A stretch of DNA of 14,913 nucleotides from CBDUBU01 sp965365465. Its GTDB lineage: Bacteria; Bacteroidota; Rhodothermia; Rhodothermales; DASSAV01. The notes below the pieces were generated by a model that had not been told where the DNA came from, did no database searches, and saw nothing but the letters and a program-made list of their open reading frames with translations. Where the stretch lies: the NCBI GenBank assembly GCA_965365465.1, contig CBDUBU010000074.1, positions 1 to 14,913 on the forward strand, written 5' to 3'. Position numbers and translations under genes: made by a program. Below, one piece after another: positions 1 to 5,361 of this stretch. The number at the start of each line of letters is the position of its first letter. The first letter of the stretch is position 1.

Positions 1-1334
1 TGCGCCAGCTTCTCGATCACCTCTTCCTTTGTGCGTCCCTGAAGCGCAGGCAGGAACACCTTGAGCAGGTCGCCGAGCCGCCACTCCTTCTTCCGTTCCA
101 CGTACCGGCTCATCAGGGGCCCGCTAATAATGGAACTCACCAGCGCCAGCACCACCAGCGCGACGAACATTTCCTCCTGAATCACCCCGTAGTTGAGCGC
201 CAGGATGCCCAGGATGATTTCCATGGCGCCGCGTGCATTCATTCCGTAACTGATTGCCAGCGCGTCGCGGCGCGTGAGGCCGCCGAGGTGTGCGCCCAGC
301 ATACAACCGGCGGTCTTGCCCGCGAATGCTATCGCCAGCACGCCCAGGACGAGCGGCAGGTTGAAATAGGCCAGGAAGTCGGCCTCCAGGCCGATTGAGA
401 CGAAAAAGATAGGCGCGAAGACATAGGTTACGAACTGGTGGAGGATCATCCGCGTCTGCGCCCGCATATGGGTGGAATCTCCGACGGCAATGCCGACCAG
501 AAAAGCGCCGAAGATAGCGTGGATGCCGATGGCTTCGGTGGCGGCAGCGCCGATCAGGGTCAGCACCAGCGTAAAGCCTAGCACGCCGCCCGGCCAGCTC
601 AGGCGCGACTGGATCCAGGGCAGCGCCTTATGCACCAGCCACCGTCCCACCGTCAGCGTAAAGGCCACCAGCAGGAGGGTGAACGTGATCGTTGCGCCGA
701 TGCCGAGTCCGCCGTGGTCGGAGGCCGTTCCGGTGTTCATCATTCCGAGGATGATGGAAAAGATGATCCACCCGACCAGGTCGCTGAACATGGCAGCGCC
801 CATCACCAGCATCCCCACATCCGTCTTGAAGATGTCGAGATCCATCATCACCTTGGCGATCACCGGGAGCGCCGAGATGCTGAGCGCCGTACCGAAAAAC
901 AGGGCAAAGGTGAGCAGATCGGCTCCCGGTTCGATGCCCCAGAAGCGCGGGAATGCGTACGCGCCTGCAAACCCGATGGCGAAGGGGACCAGCGTTCCGA
1001 GCACGCTGATGTAGAGCGCCGCCCGACCCTGCCGCCACAGGACGCTCAGTTCGATCTCCAGGCCCGCAATGAGCAGCAGCAGGACGACGGCAATGGTGAT
1101 GAGCGTCTGATAGCCGAGCGCAATGGCGCCGGCAGCCGGGAAAAGCTCCCGGAACAGGTCCGGAGCAAGCGCTCCGAAGACGGTGGGACCGAGCAGGATG
1201 CCTGCCAGGATCTCCCCCACGATAGCCGGTTGCCGGAAGCGGTTGAACAACTCGCCGAACATACGCGCGAGTCCCAGCATCACGGCGAAGCCCAGAAAAA
1301 GGATGGTGATCTCGTGGGGGGTAAGTCTTTCCAT
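1..1334 (-). CDS. Cation:proton antiporter, CPA2 (Kef/NapA-like), 3' end off the window
   Basis: Inner-membrane exchanger of Na+ or K+ against H+. I translated 444 codons from the ATG at 1334 to the left edge with no stop. Hydrophobic segments fill residues about 8-405. Family landmarks are the RQPAIVGEILAGILLGP stretch (35-50), LLLLIAGLEIEL (85-96), the ISALPVIAKVMMDLDI stretch (153-168) and GMNARGAMEIILG (364-376). The ion-binding pair, usually Asp-Asp in Na+/H+ members, reads Ser184-Asp185 here. After the last membrane segment a short basic linker leads into GDLLKVFLPALQGRTKEEVIEKLA-like sequence (421-444), which resembles the start of a PTS EIIA/PtsN domain; the rest is outside the window. 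It lies 52 bp behind the universal stress gene, so the two are probably co-transcribed. No clear Shine-Dalgarno precedes the ATG. Family is certain; the transported ion and the EIIA reading are inference. Confidence 0.93.
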   Translation of the reverse strand, partial: MERLTPHEITILFLGFAVMLGLARMFGELFNRFRQPAIVGEILAGILLGPTVFGALAPDLFRELFPAAGAIALGYQTLITIAVVLLLLIAGLEIELSVLWRQGRAALYISVLGTLVPFAIGFAGAYAFPRFWGIEPGADLLTFALFFGTALSISALPVIAKVMMDLDIFKTDVGMLVMGAAMFSDLVGWIIFSIILGMMNTGTASDHGGLGIGATITFTLLLVAFTLTVGRWLVHKALPWIQSRLSWPGGVLGFTLVLTLIGAAATEAIGIHAIFGAFLVGIAVGDSTHMRAQTRMILHQFVTYVFAPIFFVSIGLEADFLAYFNLPLVLGVLAIAFAGKTAGCMLGAHLGGLTRRDALAISYGMNARGAMEIILGILALNYGVIQEEMFVALVVLALVSSIISGPLMSRYVERKKEWRLGDLLKVFLPALQGRTKEEVIEKLA

Positions 1335-1386
1335 AGGCTGAACAGGAATCAAACAGGAAGGGGAGACAGAAGGAGGCTCCTCCTGT

Positions 1387-2238
1387 TCAGTCGGCCTCTA
1401 GGCGCTCACGCGCCACCCAGAGGTTGCAAGGAATCTCCCGGAGCACCCATTCCATGTCGCTCGGAAAGAGGCGCGTGAAAAAATGGCTGCGTCCATTCGC
1501 AGAAGGCATCACGAGGAGGTCGGCTCCGACATCGCGGACGAACTGGGCGGCCACCAGCCCCTTCCAGCCTTCGATGCAGTTGGTTTCAATCGGCGTCCGG
1601 CTGCGTCCGGCCGCGTCCACGAAATCCCGGAGCAGTTGTTCTTCCCTGGCGCGGGTCTCTGCCCGCATTCTTCGGGCCTGTTCCTTTCGGACCCCGTCGG
1701 CCAGCGTCATGGCTTCGCCGTATTCCGGAAGCACCCGCAGCACATGGATGATTTCGGCCTGCTCCTGTTCGGCAAACCGGACTGAGCGGGCAAAAGCGAT
1801 CTGGGCGTTCTCCGAGTAATCCGTCACAACGACGAGGCGGCGCATCGGCTCCGGTTGCTCCTTCGGCTCGGTAAAGAGAAGCACCGAGCAGGGGGCCTCC
1901 CGGACGAGGTTGTGCGCCACCGAACCCAGGTAGTATCGAAGCGGGCGCTCCTTCTCCAGCGCTCCGGCCACGACGAGGTCAACCTGCGCCCGGTCGACGG
2001 CCCGGAGAATGGCCTCGTCCGGCTCTCCTTCCTCCCAGAAGATCTCGACATTGCCCGGCAGACCTGCATCTTCCGCCGCACGACGCAGGTGGGCTTCCGC
2101 CTCCGGCGTGTGAGCGCCTGCATGGATGAGGCTCAACCGGGGGGCCAGAGCGCCGAAGTGCCGCGCCGCCTCGGCCAGCAAGCCTCGGAGCCGGGGCGAG
2201 AAAGCGGCGGCAACGCCGATATGTCGGTATAAATGCAT
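1387..2238 (-). CDS. Universal stress protein with two UspA domains
   Basis: A cytoplasmic 283-residue protein made of two tandem UspA folds, about residues 3-122 and 132-276. The first domain keeps the family's nucleotide-binding tail: a GSV loop at 105-107 followed by LVREAPCSVLLF (111-122). Its upstream glycine spacing is incomplete against the canonical G-2x-G-9x-G(S/T), so ATP binding is uncertain. The second domain begins RRLVVVTDYSENAQIA (133-148) and ends with IPCNLWV (269-275), but has FPSD where the glycine loop would be, so it probably does not bind nucleotide. I chose the ATG at 2238 because the frame's only further upstream start is a TTG at 2265 with nothing to support it. It precedes the antiporter gene by 52 bp. 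Usp genes next to cation/proton antiporters are common, which suggests a regulatory or stress-coupled role in ion homeostasis; that is inference. Confidence 0.9.
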   Translation of the reverse strand: MHLYRHIGVAAAFSPRLRGLLAEAARHFGALAPRLSLIHAGAHTPEAEAHLRRAAEDAGLPGNVEIFWEEGEPDEAILRAVDRAQVDLVVAGALEKERPLRYYLGSVAHNLVREAPCSVLLFTEPKEQPEPMRRLVVVTDYSENAQIAFARSVRFAEQEQAEIIHVLRVLPEYGEAMTLADGVRKEQARRMRAETRAREEQLLRDFVDAAGRSRTPIETNCIEGWKGLVAAQFVRDVGADLLVMPSANGRSHFFTRLFPSDMEWVLREIPCNLWVARERLEAD

Positions 2239-2325
2239 ACGCCTGCAAGATTCAGGGTTCAGCAAAAAAGCAGGCCTCCGGGAAAACCTCCGGAGCGCGA
2301 AGCCGCCGTTCGCCTGGGGCGCGTG

Positions 2326-2375
2326 TCATGGGTCTCAACCCGTTGGTCCTCCCTGCGAGAGCGGGGACCCGGCGG
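2326..2375. repeat. Intergenic repeat family A, copy 1
   Basis: These 50 bases match 3963-4012 without gaps at 38 of 50 positions. The best-conserved block is GTTGGTCCTCCC (2342-2353). Next comes a hairpin with arms CCCTGC (2351-2356) and GCGGGG (2361-2366) around the loop GAGA; one T-G pair here is C-G in copy 2, which supports a selected stem. A second, longer palindrome follows directly at 2377-2409. The repeat lies in the spacer (2239-2469) between the stress-protein start and the carbonic anhydrase stop; I see no gene in that spacer. Confidence 0.7.
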
Positions 2376-2376
2376 T

Positions 2377-2409
2377 CCGGCATGGATCCCGGATCGGGAT
2401 CCATGCCGG
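2377..2409. repeat. Perfect 14-bp palindrome attached to repeat A copy 1
   Basis: Left arm 2377-2390 (CCGGCATGGATCCC) pairs perfectly with right arm 2396-2409 around the loop GGATC. It lies downstream of the carbonic anhydrase stop on the minus strand, so it could block exonucleases or end transcription. It has no T-run on either side, so a classic intrinsic terminator is unlikely. Its position next to repeat A suggests it belongs to a REP/MITE-like element. Confidence 0.75.
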
Positions 2410-2469
2410 CACAAACGGTAAAGGGAAACAGCTTTCGCACTTCAGCGGCTCCCCAGACCCTGAAGCCCT

Positions 2470-3183
2470 CTAGTCCAGAAAGGTTACCCGTCCCGTCTTC
2501 ACGTCGTGCATGGCTCCCACGACCATCAGCTCGCCCGCTTCGACGAGCGCCTGCATCACCGGGCTGCGGTCGAGGACGTTCTGCACGGTCATCTGCACGT
2601 TCCGTTCGGCCACGGCGTTGACGAATGCCTTGTTGCTCGAATCGCGCGGGCCGTCAACGCCGTTGACGGCATAGACGGCAGGAGCAAGGTTGCTGAGGGT
2701 ATGGGTCAGGTTGCCCAGTTCCACGTGGTCGCAGGCGCCCTTGACGGCCCCGCATTCCGTGTGGCCGAGCACGACGATGAGTTTCGCCCCGGCTACGGCT
2801 GTGGCAAACTCCATGCTGCCCAGGATGTCCGTATTGACGAAGTTGCCCGCGATGCGCGGCGCGAAAAGATCGCCGATGCCCTGGTCGAAAACCATTTCGG
2901 GCGGCACCCGCGAGTCGATGCAACCGAGCACGACGGCAAGGGGATACTGCCCGCCTGCCGTCTGTTGCACCTGTTCCATCAGGTCGCGTTCCAGCATCGT
3001 TTCGTTCGTGAAGCGGTCGTTGCCTTCCTTGAGCATCCGGAGCGCCTCGGTAGGTGTCAGGGCTTCCTGTGTGCCCTTCGTCTGTGTCACGGCCTGCTGT
3101 GCGTGAGCCGGCGCAGCAACCAGGAGCAGCAACAGCCCGAGCAGGGCGCCGGCGGGTAAATGGCGGCAAGATACAAATTTCAT
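2470..3183 (-). CDS. Beta-class carbonic anhydrase, exported
   Basis: Interconverts CO2 and bicarbonate. The 237-residue product opens with a Sec signal peptide: Lys2/Arg7, a hydrophobic core at about 11-24, and a likely AHA/QQ cleavage near residue 28. The mature enzyme should therefore be periplasmic. Beta-class zinc ligands are visible as Cys88 in GCIDSRVPPE, His141 and Cys144 in GHTECGAVKGA, with the Asp90-Arg92 catalytic dyad. Downstream, the FAPRIAGNFVN (107-117) and SMEFATAV (123-130) segments fit the family. Length is normal for a short bacterial beta enzyme plus signal. I chose the ATG at 3183 because GGGAG lies 8 bases upstream; the frame extends to a TTG at 3210 without support. 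Beta enzymes are more often cytoplasmic, so export is the notable point. The gene stands before the stress-protein/antiporter pair on the same strand, separated by a 231-bp repeat-bearing spacer. A role in periplasmic pH or bicarbonate supply is inferred. Confidence 0.93.
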   Translation of the reverse strand: MKFVSCRHLPAGALLGLLLLLVAAPAHAQQAVTQTKGTQEALTPTEALRMLKEGNDRFTNETMLERDLMEQVQQTAGGQYPLAVVLGCIDSRVPPEMVFDQGIGDLFAPRIAGNFVNTDILGSMEFATAVAGAKLIVVLGHTECGAVKGACDHVELGNLTHTLSNLAPAVYAVNGVDGPRDSSNKAFVNAVAERNVQMTVQNVLDRSPVMQALVEAGELMVVGAMHDVKTGRVTFLD

Positions 3184-3191
3184 GGCATTAT

Positions 3192-3196
3192 CTCCC
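3192..3196 (-). promoter_or_regulatory. Ribosome binding site of the carbonic anhydrase gene
   Basis: On the minus strand this reads GGGAG, 8 bases before the ATG at 3183. It is one of only two good Shine-Dalgarno sites in the window, and it decides between the ATG at 3183 and the upstream TTG at 3210. Confidence 0.7.
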
Positions 3197-3260
3197 AGAG
3201 GGGTTTTCAAGTGTGTGGATATGGGTTGCTGCCGGAGCCGGTCTCATGATCGGGACCCGC

Positions 3261-3298
3261 TCCGGGCAGCCAGGGGGGCAAGGGGGGCTGCGCCCGGA
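3261..3298. other. Hairpin with bulge upstream of the carbonic anhydrase gene
   Basis: TCCGGGCAGCC (3261-3271) pairs with GGCTGCGCCCGGA (3286-3298) apart from a 2-base bulge; the loop is G-rich. It lies 78 bp or more upstream of the carbonic anhydrase start. No T-run follows on either strand. It could be a leader structure or a repeat remnant; function unknown. Confidence 0.5.
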
Positions 3299-3421
3299 AA
3301 GGAGGTCGCAAGGGCGCCGCGCGGCAAGACGGCCAGCAAAACGCTCTGAACAGCATGATAGAACGGTTTTATCCCTTGCAACCCCTACGTTCGTAAGGGG
3401 TCAGCAGGGCCAGCCACGCCG

Positions 3422-3444
3422 ACAGGGGGCAGCAAGCCCCCTGT
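3422..3444. other. Perfect 9-bp hairpin
   Basis: ACAGGGGGC (3422-3430) and GCCCCCTGT (3436-3444) flank the loop AGCAA. A second hairpin lies 20 bases to the left: ACCCCTACG (3381-3389) against CGTAAGGGGT (3392-3401), with one bulged A. Neither has a T-tract, so they do not look like intrinsic terminators. Their closeness suggests one folded element. Confidence 0.55.
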
Positions 3445-3504
3445 TCGAGAAGAGATGCCGGAGAGGGAGATACAGGCATGGTTGGCTACCGGGAAACGCC
3501 AGGG

Positions 3505-3569
3505 CGCGGCTTGACGGCATGGGGCGGTCGTGTTACGGAAGCCGGAAGGGACCGGTTCCCCGCGCCGCG
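3505..3569. other. Nested stem structure, candidate structured RNA or DNA element
   Basis: An inner stem joins GGAA-g-CCGG (3537-3545, one bulged G) to CCGGTTCC (3552-3559). It is enclosed by CGCGGC (3505-3510) pairing with GCCGCG (3564-3569). The high GC makes chance pairing likely, and I found no match to a known riboswitch, RNase P, tmRNA or SRP RNA. The strand is unknown. Confidence 0.3.
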
Positions 3570-3673
3570 ACGGATTTTCAAAGGCAACTCTCAAGCCGGA
3601 GGCAGCGTTTCTCTTTCCGCGCTATTCCGGTGCCGCGAGCGTTTCGGCTTCCTGCTCTCCTTTCCCGCGCCGA

Positions 3674-3962
3674 TCAGATGACGCGCTTCAGACGGTGCTT
3701 CAGCTGCGCGATCACACTCTGTACGTCTCGCTATGGACTACCGTGTAGGTCTTCGCGCGCGCCGGTTTCTTCCTTGCCGCCGCCTAGTCCTACTCGTTGA
3801 ATTCCATGAATTCCGAATACGAAGGATGCAGCTTCACCAGCAGTTCGAAGATTTCCCCGACCTGCGGGGTATTTCTTTGTCGGCCTTTATGAAGGGAACG
3901 CCTTCGACGAGCTGTTTTATTTTCTCGAATCGCACAGGAAATGTTTTTTTATGTGAAAGGTA
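3674..3962 (-). pseudogene. Probable decayed small gene, family unknown
   Basis: On the minus strand three frames in succession give protein-like sequence. From 3962 the first reads FPVRFEKIKQLVEGVPFIK and then ADKEIP. The second continues PQVGEIFELLVKLHPSYSE and ends FMEFNE with a TAG at 3790-3792. That frame has a second TAG at 3784-3786 and then resumes AAARKKPARAKTYTVVHSE. The third ends RDVQSVIAQLKHRLKRVI with a TGA at 3674-3676. Each frame step equals the loss of one base, the first near a run of four C. Joined, this would be roughly 95 residues of a charged helical protein. Base composition in its 5' part is markedly AT-richer than the neighbours. No start codon is visible, and the piece begins exactly where repeat A copy 2 begins (3963), so an insertion may have cut it. 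I do not recognise the family; coincidence is possible. Confidence 0.35.
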
Positions 3963-4012
3963 TCATGGACCTAGACGTGTTGGTCCTCCCCGCACGAGCG
4001 GGAAGCAGGCGG
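3963..4012. repeat. Intergenic repeat family A, copy 2
   Basis: Gapless partner of 2326-2375 (38 of 50 identical). It keeps the GTTGGTCCTCCC block (3979-3990) and a hairpin CCCGC/GCGGG (3988-3992 and 3997-4001) with loop ACGA. As in copy 1, a second palindrome adjoins it, here 4005-4012 (GCAGGCGG) with 4032-4039 (CCGCCTGC) around a 19-base loop. So the two-hairpin layout is conserved although the second hairpin's sequence is not. Confidence 0.7.
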
Positions 4013-4039
4013 GCCTGTGCGCCTTGCCGGGCCGCCTGC
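4005..4039. repeat. Second hairpin of repeat A copy 2
   Basis: GCAGGCGG (4005-4012) pairs perfectly with CCGCCTGC (4032-4039). It occupies the place corresponding to the 2377-2409 palindrome of copy 1. No T-run follows. Confidence 0.55.
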
Positions 4040-4050
4040 CTTACTCAAAG

Positions 4051-4079
4051 CATAGACGCTTCACGCCGTTCAGCATGAT
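4051..4079 (-). repeat. Dispersed repeat family B, diverged copy
   Basis: On the minus strand this contains CATGCTGAACG and then GAAGCGTCT in the spacing of the widespread bacterial intergenic repeat of the form TCATGCTGA(A/G)CG..GCGAAGCATCTC. It matches the copy at 8072-8100 at about two thirds of positions. Its right part also overlaps the 22-base element shared with 3348-3369. Confidence 0.45.
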
Positions 4080-4175
4080 ACTCCGGTTTCACCACATCCT
4101 CTCCCGACGCGCCCTCCTGAGCAGCCGCGAAACGCCTGCGCCCAATGGTGAGCAGCACCGGGCGGGGGTGAGCAG

Positions 4176-4204
4176 TTTACACAACAGCGCAGACCTGTTA
4201 TCTT
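4176..4204 (+). promoter_or_regulatory. Sigma70-like promoter of the GH43 gene
   Basis: A -35 hexamer TTTACA (4176-4181) and a -10 hexamer TATCTT (4199-4204) stand 17 bp apart, each close to consensus. The -10 with its flank (TATCTTGC) also resembles the Bacteroidota -7 element TAnnTTTG. The expected start of transcription near 4211 leaves a leader of about 58 bases. This also argues against the in-frame TTG at 4203 as a start codon, since it lies inside the -10. Confidence 0.6.
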
Positions 4205-4268
4205 GCCTTGCAGATGCAACCGGCGCCGCAATGGCAGCACATTTCAACCGAACCTGCAACCACCCTCA

Positions 4269-5348
4269 ATGATGCCGATGAAGCGCATGACCCGTTCTGC
4301 ACGAATGATTTTCTGCTGCCTGCTCCTGGGGTCCGCCGCAGGCGCTTGCAAGACCGCTCCGGAGGGTCAGGCAAGCCTGCCCTCTCCCGCAGGGAACACG
4401 TATACCACAACAGGAAACCCCATCCTGCCCGTCGAGGCGGCGGACCCCACGCTTGTCCGGTTTGGAGACCGCTACTACCTGTTCGCCACCGGAGCGGGCG
4501 CTGCCGAAACCGGCTTTGCCGTGTGGAGTTCGCCGGATCTTCAAACGTGGCAGAATGAGGGCATGGCGCTGCGCTTCAGCGAACTCGGCTGGGCCGAACA
4601 GAACGCCTGGGCGCCGGATGTGGTGGAACGCAACGGCGCCTACTACCTGTACTTCTCGGCAGACAGCCGCATCGGTGCAGCAACGGCAGATCGCCCGGAA
4701 GGCCCCTACCGGGATGCTCTCGGCAAGCCACTCATTCCCTTCTCGCCGGATCTTTCCGTCATCGATCCGATGGTCTTTATCGACGATGAGGGAGCGGCCT
4801 ACCTGTACTGGGGCGCTGTGCCGGCTTCGTGGCTCGATGGCAAGGTTGATACCATCCACACAGCCTTGTGGGTGCGCAAGCTGAACCCCGATCTGCTTTC
4901 CTTTGACGGGCCTGTTGTCGAAACGGTGGCAACCAGCCCGCGTGGGCCGCACATCGAGGGTTCCTATGTCATCAAGCGAAACGGCGTCTATTACCTGATG
5001 TGGTCTGAAGGCAACTGGAATGCCGCAGACGATAAAAACGCCTACCGGGTCAAATACGCCAGGGCATCCTCCCCGATGGGACCCTTTCTCCAGCCGCCGG
5101 ACAACACGATCCTCGCCTCCAACCGGGAACTCGGCATCATCGGGCCGGGCCATCACTCCATCATCAGAGAGCCGGAAGCGGATCGGTATTACATCGTCTA
5201 TCACGCGCACAGCGGCATCCCCGACCCGAAGGAGGGCCGCCCCCTGCGCAAGATCTACATTGACCGGCTGCACTTCGAGGCCGACGGAGCGATCCGCCCC
5301 GTTGTTCCTACCCGCGCCGGCGTCGGCTCGTTGCCGATCCGGCCCTGA
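4269..5348 (+). CDS. Glycoside hydrolase family 43 lipoprotein (arabinosidase/xylosidase-like)
   Basis: Predicted inverting arabinan- or xylan-side-chain hydrolase on a five-bladed beta-propeller. The 359-residue product starts with a lipoprotein-type signal: Lys5/Arg6/Arg9/Arg12, hydrophobic 13-24, and Cys27 in SAAGAC, a loose lipobox. It is then surface- or periplasm-anchored. The GH43 triad is visible as Asp59 in AADPTLV (general base), Asp166 in VIDPMVF (pKa modulator) and Glu230 in HIEGSYV (general acid). Supporting blade motifs are YYLFATG (69-75), AWAPDVV (113-119) and GVYYLMWSEG (near 240). The frame also opens at TTG 4203, but that codon lies in the promoter; ATG 4269 (or the next ATG codons at 4272 and 4278) gives a proper signal peptide. 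No strong Shine-Dalgarno is seen. It is the only plus-strand enzyme here and ends 13 bp from the convergent sulfatase, leaving no room for a terminator between them. Subfamily and exact substrate cannot be told by eye. Confidence 0.9.
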   Translation: MMPMKRMTRSARMIFCCLLLGSAAGACKTAPEGQASLPSPAGNTYTTTGNPILPVEAADPTLVRFGDRYYLFATGAGAAETGFAVWSSPDLQTWQNEGMALRFSELGWAEQNAWAPDVVERNGAYYLYFSADSRIGAATADRPEGPYRDALGKPLIPFSPDLSVIDPMVFIDDEGAAYLYWGAVPASWLDGKVDTIHTALWVRKLNPDLLSFDGPVVETVATSPRGPHIEGSYVIKRNGVYYLMWSEGNWNAADDKNAYRVKYARASSPMGPFLQPPDNTILASNRELGIIGPGHHSIIREPEADRYYIVYHAHSGIPDPKEGRPLRKIYIDRLHFEADGAIRPVVPTRAGVGSLPIRP

Positions 5349-5361
5349 TGCCGAAAAGAAA

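Larger units (their letters stand above)
3184..4268. other. Gene-free, repeat- and hairpin-rich region (about 1.1 kb)
   Basis: No open frame here has a believable start, protein-like composition or family match. The stretch contains the carbonic anhydrase leader at the left, strong hairpins between 3261 and 3569, a probable decayed gene at 3674-3962, copies of repeat families A, B and C, and the GH43 promoter at the right. A 22-base element at 3348-3369 matches 4068-4089 at 17 of 22 positions (shared CAGCATGATA and CGGTTT). The line 3901-3960 is only about 38 % GC by hand count, far below the surrounding genes. Confidence 0.75.

Noticed and set aside
3422..3444. Intrinsic terminator
   Set aside because: The stem is strong, but no T-run follows on either strand, and no gene ends nearby.
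3470..3570. Cobalamin-riboswitch-like pieces (GGGAA and AGCCGGAAGG)
   Set aside because: The B12-box core and the conserved C-rich element are absent or have the wrong sequence, and no cobalamin gene is adjacent.
3385..3594. Minus-strand 69-codon open frame in the gene-free region
   Set aside because: It would begin with TTG, has no ribosome site, runs through two strong hairpins, and its composition does not resemble a real protein.
2342..4012. CRISPR array suggested by GTCCTCCCCGCACGAGCGGG-like sequence
   Set aside because: Only two diverged copies 1.6 kb apart, no regular spacers, no 3' repeat handle and no cas genes nearby.
5349..5361. Bidirectional terminator between GH43 and sulfatase 1
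   Set aside because: The gap is only 13 bases and no stem is visible in it.
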